Part shown: positions 4,327 to 9,183 of the stretch, one piece after another
Position numbering within the stretch: position 1 is the first letter of the stretch
How the letters are laid out: each line of letters begins with the position of its first letter
Origin: Parachlamydiaceae bacterium
GTDB lineage: Bacteria; Chlamydiota; Chlamydiia; Chlamydiales; Parachlamydiaceae
Direction of reading: 5' to 3'
DNA: 9,183 bases
NCBI GenBank assembly: GCA_013698165.1
Contig: JACCVN010000009.1
Span: 1 to 9,183, forward strand
Position numbers and translations under genes: made by a program
Notes under the pieces: model-generated
What the model saw: only the letters and a program-made list of their open reading frames with translations
What the model was told of the DNA's origin: nothing
Databases searched by the model: none

Positions 4327-6099
4327 ATGGTTGAAATATCAAATGGAAGTACATTTCAAGGAAAAGTTGTCAGAGCCCTCGGCAATTTACTACAGGTAAA
4401 ATTTACAGGCCATATTCGCCAAGGTGAAGTTGCTATGGTACATGTCGATGGTCTAAAGCTGAAAGGTGAAGTGATTGAAGTCACGGGAGACGAAGCTAAA
4501 ATTCAAGTTTTTGAAGATACAAAAGGGATTACCTTTCATACTCCTGTTGAATTCACAGGTGGACTTTTGGAAGCGGAGCTAGGACCTGGACTTTTACAAT
4601 CTATTGTTGATGGCCTGCAAAATCCCTTGGAAGAAGTTGCTATAGCTACAGGCCTTTTCCTTCCGAGAGGAGTTTATGTTCCACCATTAAATCGAGAACA
4701 ACTCTGGGATTATGAACCATTGGCTAGTGTTGGACAATGGCTCAAGAGGGGTGAAACTTTGGGAACAACCCTTGAAGGTCGCTTTCAGCACCATATTATG
4801 GTGCCCTTTAGACTTTTGGGAAGTTATCAAATTATTTGGGTAATTGCGCCCGGTGCATATTCTATCGATACCATTGTCGCTCGTGCTGTTGATGAAAAAG
4901 GCATGGAACATGAATTTTCAATGTTTCAAAAATGGCCAATAAAAAATGCTCTTATTGAAGGTGAGAGGATTAAGCCATTTGAAATGATGGATACAGGCCT
5001 TAGAACAATTGATACTCAGTTTCCAGTGATGAAAGGGGGGACATTCTGCAGCCCCGGTCCATTTGGAGCTGGAAAGACAGTGATTCAACATCATCTATCC
5101 AAGTTTTCATCGGTAGACATTGTCGTCATGTGTGCTTGTGGGGAGCGTGCAGGGGAAGTAGTTGAGATTTTGCGCGAATTTCCGCATTTGATTGATCCCC
5201 ATACGAATGAATCTTTGATGACACGTACGGTCATCATCTGCAATACATCTTCTATGCCTGTTGCCGCAAGAGAATCCTCCATATATATGGGAGTGACCAT
5301 TGCAGAATACTATCGCCAGATGGGCCTTAATGTCCTTTTGCTGGCAGATTCAACTTCTCGGTGGGCGCAAGCCTTAAGAGAAATGTCGGGGCGTCTAGAA
5401 GAAATTCCCGGCGATGAAGCCTTTCCTGCCTATTTGCCTTCCCGTATTGCCGAATTTTATGAACGATCGGGGGCGCTTGCGCTAAGCAATGGAAAAATTG
5501 GTTCTCTTACCATTGGGGGAGCTGTATCGCCTGCAGGAGGTAATTTCGAAGAGCCTGTTACCCAAGCGACGCTGGCTGTTGTGGGAGCCTTTTTAGGCCT
5601 GTCTAGAGAGAGATCGGATTCAAGACGCTACCCCGCTATCGATCCTCTTATTTCTTGGTCTAAGTATGTTGACGATGTTACCAAGAAACTGGAAGCTAAA
5701 GCTGAAGGTTGGGGAAAAATGGTCCGAAAGACAGCTATATTGTTGTCTCGAGGGTTCGAAATTGGAAAACGTATGGAAGTTGTCGGTGAAGAGGGGACTT
5801 CGATGGAAGAAATGTTGACATATCTTAAGTCTGAGTTCTACGATTTTAGCTATTTGCAGCAGAATGCTTTTGACCGTGAGGATGCCTATTGTCCATTACC
5901 GCGACAGGTCGATTTATTTCTTTTAATTAATAGGGTTATCGATTCCCCGTTTAAATTTACTTCTCATGATGCAGCCAGGGAATTTTTCTTGACTCTTCAA
6001 AATCAAATCAAGAACTTGAACTTTCTTGCCTATGAAAAGGAAGATTTTCATGCTGCTAAAGCAAATATCCACGCACTTATTGAAGTAGGCTTAAGATGA
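4327..6099 (+). CDS. atpA: V-type ATPase catalytic subunit A
   Basis: This is the nucleotide-binding catalytic subunit of the hexameric head (590 aa, the usual size). Visible landmarks: N-terminal beta-barrel (1-75); the V-type-specific non-homologous region (about 110-205, LPRGVYVPPL through the KWPI element); P-loop GPFGAGKT (244-251, with K250 and T251 for phosphate and Mg); catalytic glutamate E273 in CGERAGE, where many V-ATPases have GERGNE; Walker B LLLAD (D341) followed by STSRWAQALRE; SPAGGNFEEPVTQ; and a helical C-terminal domain. It retains every residue expected for activity. Its last four bases overlap the atpB start (ATGA), implying coupled translation. The wording of the central domain is typically chlamydial. 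Confidence 0.97.
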   Translation: MVEISNGSTFQGKVVRALGNLLQVKFTGHIRQGEVAMVHVDGLKLKGEVIEVTGDEAKIQVFEDTKGITFHTPVEFTGGLLEAELGPGLLQSIVDGLQNPLEEVAIATGLFLPRGVYVPPLNREQLWDYEPLASVGQWLKRGETLGTTLEGRFQHHIMVPFRLLGSYQIIWVIAPGAYSIDTIVARAVDEKGMEHEFSMFQKWPIKNALIEGERIKPFEMMDTGLRTIDTQFPVMKGGTFCSPGPFGAGKTVIQHHLSKFSSVDIVVMCACGERAGEVVEILREFPHLIDPHTNESLMTRTVIICNTSSMPVAARESSIYMGVTIAEYYRQMGLNVLLLADSTSRWAQALREMSGRLEEIPGDEAFPAYLPSRIAEFYERSGALALSNGKIGSLTIGGAVSPAGGNFEEPVTQATLAVVGAFLGLSRERSDSRRYPAIDPLISWSKYVDDVTKKLEAKAEGWGKMVRKTAILLSRGFEIGKRMEVVGEEGTSMEEMLTYLKSEFYDFSYLQQNAFDREDAYCPLPRQVDLFLLINRVIDSPFKFTSHDAAREFFLTLQNQIKNLNFLAYEKEDFHAAKANIHALIEVGLR

Positions 6100-7400
6100 A
6101 GATTGTTTATGATAGAATCAATAATATTCGCGGCAATCTAATTACTGTGACTGCCACCGGAGCCAGCCTCGGTGAACTTGCTCGTGTCATCCTTTCTGAT
6201 GGGCAAGTGATCTATGCTTCTGTACTTCGTATCGAAGGTGATCAGATCACTCTTCAAACTTTTAAGAGCTCTCGTGGAATCTCCACCGGCGATAAAGTGG
6301 TCTTTCTTAAGCGTGAAATGCAGGCGACTTTCGGTAATGCTCTTCTTGGCAGACGCCTAAATGGTTCCGGAATTGCTGTTGATGGTGGTCCGGAGATTGG
6401 AGGGGAATCGATCAATATCGGCATGCCTTCGCTCAATCCTGTCCGTAGAGTTATTCCTCGCGAGCTTGTGCGCACGAATATTCCTATGATCGACTTTTTC
6501 AATTGTTTGGTCAAATCACAAAAAATTCCTATTTTTTCTGTTCCAGGAGAGCCTTACAATCAATTGTTAATGCGCATTGCCAATCAGACTGACGCTGACA
6601 TTGTGATCATTGGCGGGATGGGACTGACATTTAAGGATTATCAGGCTTTTATTGACAATGCTGAAGAAGCCGGATCCATGAATAAAACAGTGATGTTTAT
6701 TCATAGAGCTACAGATCCTGTTGTTGAATGTATGCTTGTACCTGATATGGCTCTTGCCTGTGCTGAAAAATTCGCTATCAATAATCAAAATGTTCTTGTT
6801 CTTTTGACTGATATGACAGCTTTTGCTGACGCAATCAAAGAAATTTCGATCACCATGGACCAAGTGCCTTCTAATCGCGGGTATCCGGGTTCCTTGTATT
6901 CCGACTTGGCAGCACGTTATGAAAAGGCAGTCCAGATTGAAGGCAGTGGATCGATAACAATTATCGGTGTCACAACGATGCCGGGAGATGATGTCACTCA
7001 TCCTGTGCCTGATAATACAGGATATATCACTGAAGGCCAGTTTTATTTACGAAACCAAAGGATTGATCCTTTTGGTTCATTATCGCGCTTAAAGCAGCTT
7101 GTCATTGGTAAAGTTACTCGTGAAGACCATGGAGATCTGGCAAATGCGATGATCAGATTATATGCAGAATCAAAAAAAGCGAAAGAGCGGCAAGGGATGG
7201 GTTTTAGACTTTCTCAATGGGATGACAAGCTGATTATCTATGCGCAACTTTTTGAAGACCGGCTAACTGCATTAGAAATTAATTTGCCGTTGGAAGAAGC
7301 AATTGATGCCGGTTGGCAGATTCTTGCTGAATGTTTTCAGCCTCAGGAAGTGGGTATCAAGCAATCGATTTTAAACAAATATTGGCCCTCAAATGTCTGA
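6096..7400 (+). CDS. atpB: V-type ATPase regulatory subunit B
   Basis: This is the non-catalytic partner that alternates with AtpA in the head (434 aa, normal length). The P-loop is degenerate: VPGEPYNQL (149-157) stands where AtpA has G-x4-GKT, as expected for B subunits. Other family landmarks are LLTDMT with FADAIKEIS (236-251), RGYPGSLYSDLAARYE (261-276), which provides the arginine region at the A/B interface, and THPVPDNTGYITEGQ (301-315). The start overlaps the atpA stop by four bases; the end overlaps atpD by eight. No defects are seen. Confidence 0.97.
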   Translation: MKIVYDRINNIRGNLITVTATGASLGELARVILSDGQVIYASVLRIEGDQITLQTFKSSRGISTGDKVVFLKREMQATFGNALLGRRLNGSGIAVDGGPEIGGESINIGMPSLNPVRRVIPRELVRTNIPMIDFFNCLVKSQKIPIFSVPGEPYNQLLMRIANQTDADIVIIGGMGLTFKDYQAFIDNAEEAGSMNKTVMFIHRATDPVVECMLVPDMALACAEKFAINNQNVLVLLTDMTAFADAIKEISITMDQVPSNRGYPGSLYSDLAARYEKAVQIEGSGSITIIGVTTMPGDDVTHPVPDNTGYITEGQFYLRNQRIDPFGSLSRLKQLVIGKVTREDHGDLANAMIRLYAESKKAKERQGMGFRLSQWDDKLIIYAQLFEDRLTALEINLPLEEAIDAGWQILAECFQPQEVGIKQSILNKYWPSNV

Positions 7401-8022
7401 AATTAAACTGACAAAAAGTGAACTGCGAATTCAGCAAACCCATCTTTCGACCCTGCAGAAATATCTACCTACCTTAATGTTAAAAAAGGCAATGCTGCAA
7501 GCAGAAATTGTTGAGGCGAGAGCGGAACTTTTGGAGTGCGAAAACAATTACTTTCAAAAGCGCAAAATTTTAGAAGCAGATAGTGCTCTTATATCAGAAA
7601 AGGACTCCATTGACCCGCTAACATTGGTAAAAATCAAAGAAGTCCTGAAAACACACGAAAATATTGCCGGCATTGAAGTGCCTTATTTTGAATCGATGTC
7701 TTTTCAACAAGTTGACTATTCTCTTTTTGATACCCCCCCTTGGCTTGATGCTCTTGCCGTTTCTATGCGTCAGCTTGTCGAAGCTTCAATACGCATTGAT
7801 ATTGCCAGTGAAAAAAAAGCGGTTTTAGAAAAAGAGTTTCGCAATGTGATGATCAAAGTAAATCTTTTTGAGAAAATTCTGATACCGAGAGCGATGCGGA
7901 ATATCAAAAAAATAAAGGTGTTTCTGAATGATCAACAGCTTGCTGCAGTTTCACAAGCAAAGGTCGCAAAGGGAAAAATTATAAAACTGAAAGCTTTGCT
8001 TAAATCTGATGGACTAAGTTGA
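7393..8022 (+). CDS. atpD: V-type ATPase subunit D (central rotor shaft)
   Basis: The 209-residue product has long N- and C-terminal helices that would form the antiparallel coiled coil turning inside the AtpA/AtpB hexamer. The conserved C-terminal signature is visible as NVMIKVNLFEKILIPRA (151-167) followed by a basic helix. The middle (about 65-125) is the variable hairpin domain. It begins inside the last codons of atpB (eight-base overlap, ATGTCTGA) and has no evident ribosome-binding site, so its translation probably depends on ribosomes finishing atpB. The following gene starts one base after its TGA. Confidence 0.94.
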   Translation: MSEIKLTKSELRIQQTHLSTLQKYLPTLMLKKAMLQAEIVEARAELLECENNYFQKRKILEADSALISEKDSIDPLTLVKIKEVLKTHENIAGIEVPYFESMSFQQVDYSLFDTPPWLDALAVSMRQLVEASIRIDIASEKKAVLEKEFRNVMIKVNLFEKILIPRAMRNIKKIKVFLNDQQLAAVSQAKVAKGKIIKLKALLKSDGLS

Positions 8023-8023
8023 T

Positions 8024-9183
8024 ATGCGCATAAACCTTAAAAAATATCTTTTCTTAGGACTTCAAACTGATAAAGAGTCCTTTTTTAAAAAAGCTCAACA
8101 GCTCGGTATTGTGCATTTTATCGATCCGAAAAAGTCCTCTAAAATGGACTTGCCCTTAGATGTTGAACGTTGCACAAAAGCAATTAAAATTCTGCGGTCG
8201 CTCCCACAAGTAGAGCAAGAGAAGATATTGGATGTCTCTTTAGCCGACGATCTGATTTCTGACCTTATCCTATTGCAAGATCACAGCGAAGAGATCACTG
8301 AAAGAATTCGAAAACTCAATGATGAGATCACTACGATTGCTCCTCTTGGCAATTTTTCATTCGATGATCTGAATTGGATAGAGACTATAGGTAAGCGGAA
8401 ACTTCAATTTTTTTCCGCAAAAAAGGGGATAGCAGATAGTGAAAATTTTCCTGATGAACTGCTTTATGTCACCACAAAAAATGATTTAGACTATTTCCTA
8501 TCTGTTAATGATCAACCTCGGCAACACCGGAAAATGACCGAGCTCAACCCTTCAGGAGAGTTAGTTACTCTTGTGGAGCAGCGTGACCTTGCCGTCGTTG
8601 AAAGCCATAATATTCATACTAAACTCAAAAATTACGCTAAATACAAAGATGATCTCTATCGAGTGTTAGCGCATAAGCTTGATCAACATCATCTCACTGA
8701 AGCTGATCGACTTGCAAATTTATCATTGGATGACACCCTTTTTGCTGTTTCAGGGTGGGTACCCGAAAATCAAATGAGCGCGCTAAGCGATCTTGCTCAG
8801 AAATTGCATGTGTATATTGAACAGGTGGCTATTGATCCGACAGATGTGGTGCCGACTTACTTGCAAAATGAAGGGACCAAACGCATCGGAGAGGATTTGG
8901 TACATATCTATGATGTGCCTTCTAAAGATGATGCAGACCCTTCCCTCTGGGTTCTGGTTTTCTTTGCTTTGTTTTTTTCTATAATTGTTGGCGATGCCGG
9001 GTATGGTCTTGTGCTTCTGCTAGCAGGCATTTTTGTGCAATTAAAGTATAAGAAAAAGACGAATTTTGGGCAGCGTATGCTGAAGCTACTTTTTATATTG
9101 TCCGGAGGGATCATCTTCTGGGGCATTTTGATGACCTCATTTTTTGGTATTACTTTTGCCCCTGACAGCAATGTGAGAAAGGT
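8024..9183 (+). CDS. atpI: V-type ATPase subunit I (membrane stator a-subunit), partial
   Basis: The reading frame opens at ATG 8024 (MRINLKKYLFLG) and is still open at the window edge, giving 386 residues of a protein normally around 650. Residues 1-305 are the cytoplasmic domain that binds the peripheral stalks, with coiled-coil segments (about 80-105 and 180-220) and the SGWVPENQ element. The first membrane helix begins at about 308; the hallmark GDAGYG is at 323-328, and a second helix starts at about 352 (LFILSGGIIFWGIL). The ion-channel arginine region and the remaining helices lie beyond the window, where atpK would also be expected. Confidence 0.93.
   Translation, partial: MRINLKKYLFLGLQTDKESFFKKAQQLGIVHFIDPKKSSKMDLPLDVERCTKAIKILRSLPQVEQEKILDVSLADDLISDLILLQDHSEEITERIRKLNDEITTIAPLGNFSFDDLNWIETIGKRKLQFFSAKKGIADSENFPDELLYVTTKNDLDYFLSVNDQPRQHRKMTELNPSGELVTLVEQRDLAVVESHNIHTKLKNYAKYKDDLYRVLAHKLDQHHLTEADRLANLSLDDTLFAVSGWVPENQMSALSDLAQKLHVYIEQVAIDPTDVVPTYLQNEGTKRIGEDLVHIYDVPSKDDADPSLWVLVFFALFFSIIVGDAGYGLVLLLAGIFVQLKYKKKTNFGQRMLKLLFILSGGIIFWGILMTSFFGITFAPDSNVRK

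Noticed and set aside
8793..8984. 63-codon plus-strand frame near the right edge
   Set aside because: It is out of frame with atpI, whose reading frame from 8024 is uninterrupted and contains the GDAGYG hallmark.

Overview
The window looks like the chromosome of a chlamydia-like bacterium (order Chlamydiales, probably an environmental Parachlamydia/Protochlamydia-type lineage). The reasons are the AT-rich DNA and a V-type (A/V-type) ATPase operon in the order atpE, DUF2764 gene, atpA, atpB, atpD, atpI. That order is known from chlamydiae and spirochaetes, and the AtpE and AtpA sequences read as chlamydial. The species cannot be fixed from this sequence alone.

Layout. Bases 1-679 hold no convincing gene. 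They contain a dense family of short G/C-box hairpins (GCCCC, a short loop, GGGGC) set in AT-rich DNA, including five tandem units of about 31 nt (102-249) and diverged or inverted relatives out to about 565. Bases 680-2372 carry four small minus-strand genes, all with apparent export signals. In transcription order they are a 107-residue membrane protein with a His/Cys-rich tail, a 175-residue PsbP/DcrB-like exported protein, a 78-residue relative of the first protein with a shorter His tail, and a 160-residue cysteine-containing exported protein. A good promoter (TTGGCG, 17 nt, TAGAAT with an extended TG) precedes this cluster, and a perfect 19-nt palindrome covers its -10 and probable start site. 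Bases 2373-2768 form the divergent intergenic region. It holds that promoter, a small TGGACTAAN minisatellite and a second operator-like inverted repeat.

Bases 2769-9183 hold the V-ATPase operon on the plus strand, with very tight spacing (gaps of 1-2 nt or overlaps of 4-8 nt). AtpA and AtpB make the catalytic head, AtpD the central shaft, AtpE the peripheral stalk, and AtpI the membrane-embedded stator, which is cut by the window edge after about 386 residues. The DUF2764 protein probably fills the place of the subunit C/d socket. ATP hydrolysis or synthesis would be coupled to H+ or Na+ movement across the membrane; the ion cannot be told because atpK lies outside the window.

The most interesting item is at 4199-4307. 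This is a 109-bp element bounded by 20-nt inverted repeats (19/20 match) that sits in the end of the DUF2764 gene. Conceptually removing it restores a reading frame ending in TGA one base before the atpA ATG, exactly the spacing of the other junctions. It therefore looks like a MITE/REP-like insertion that replaced the protein's C-terminus with 26 element-encoded residues and put a long inverted repeat just ahead of the atpA ribosome-binding site. The His-tailed paralog pair next door is the second item worth following up.
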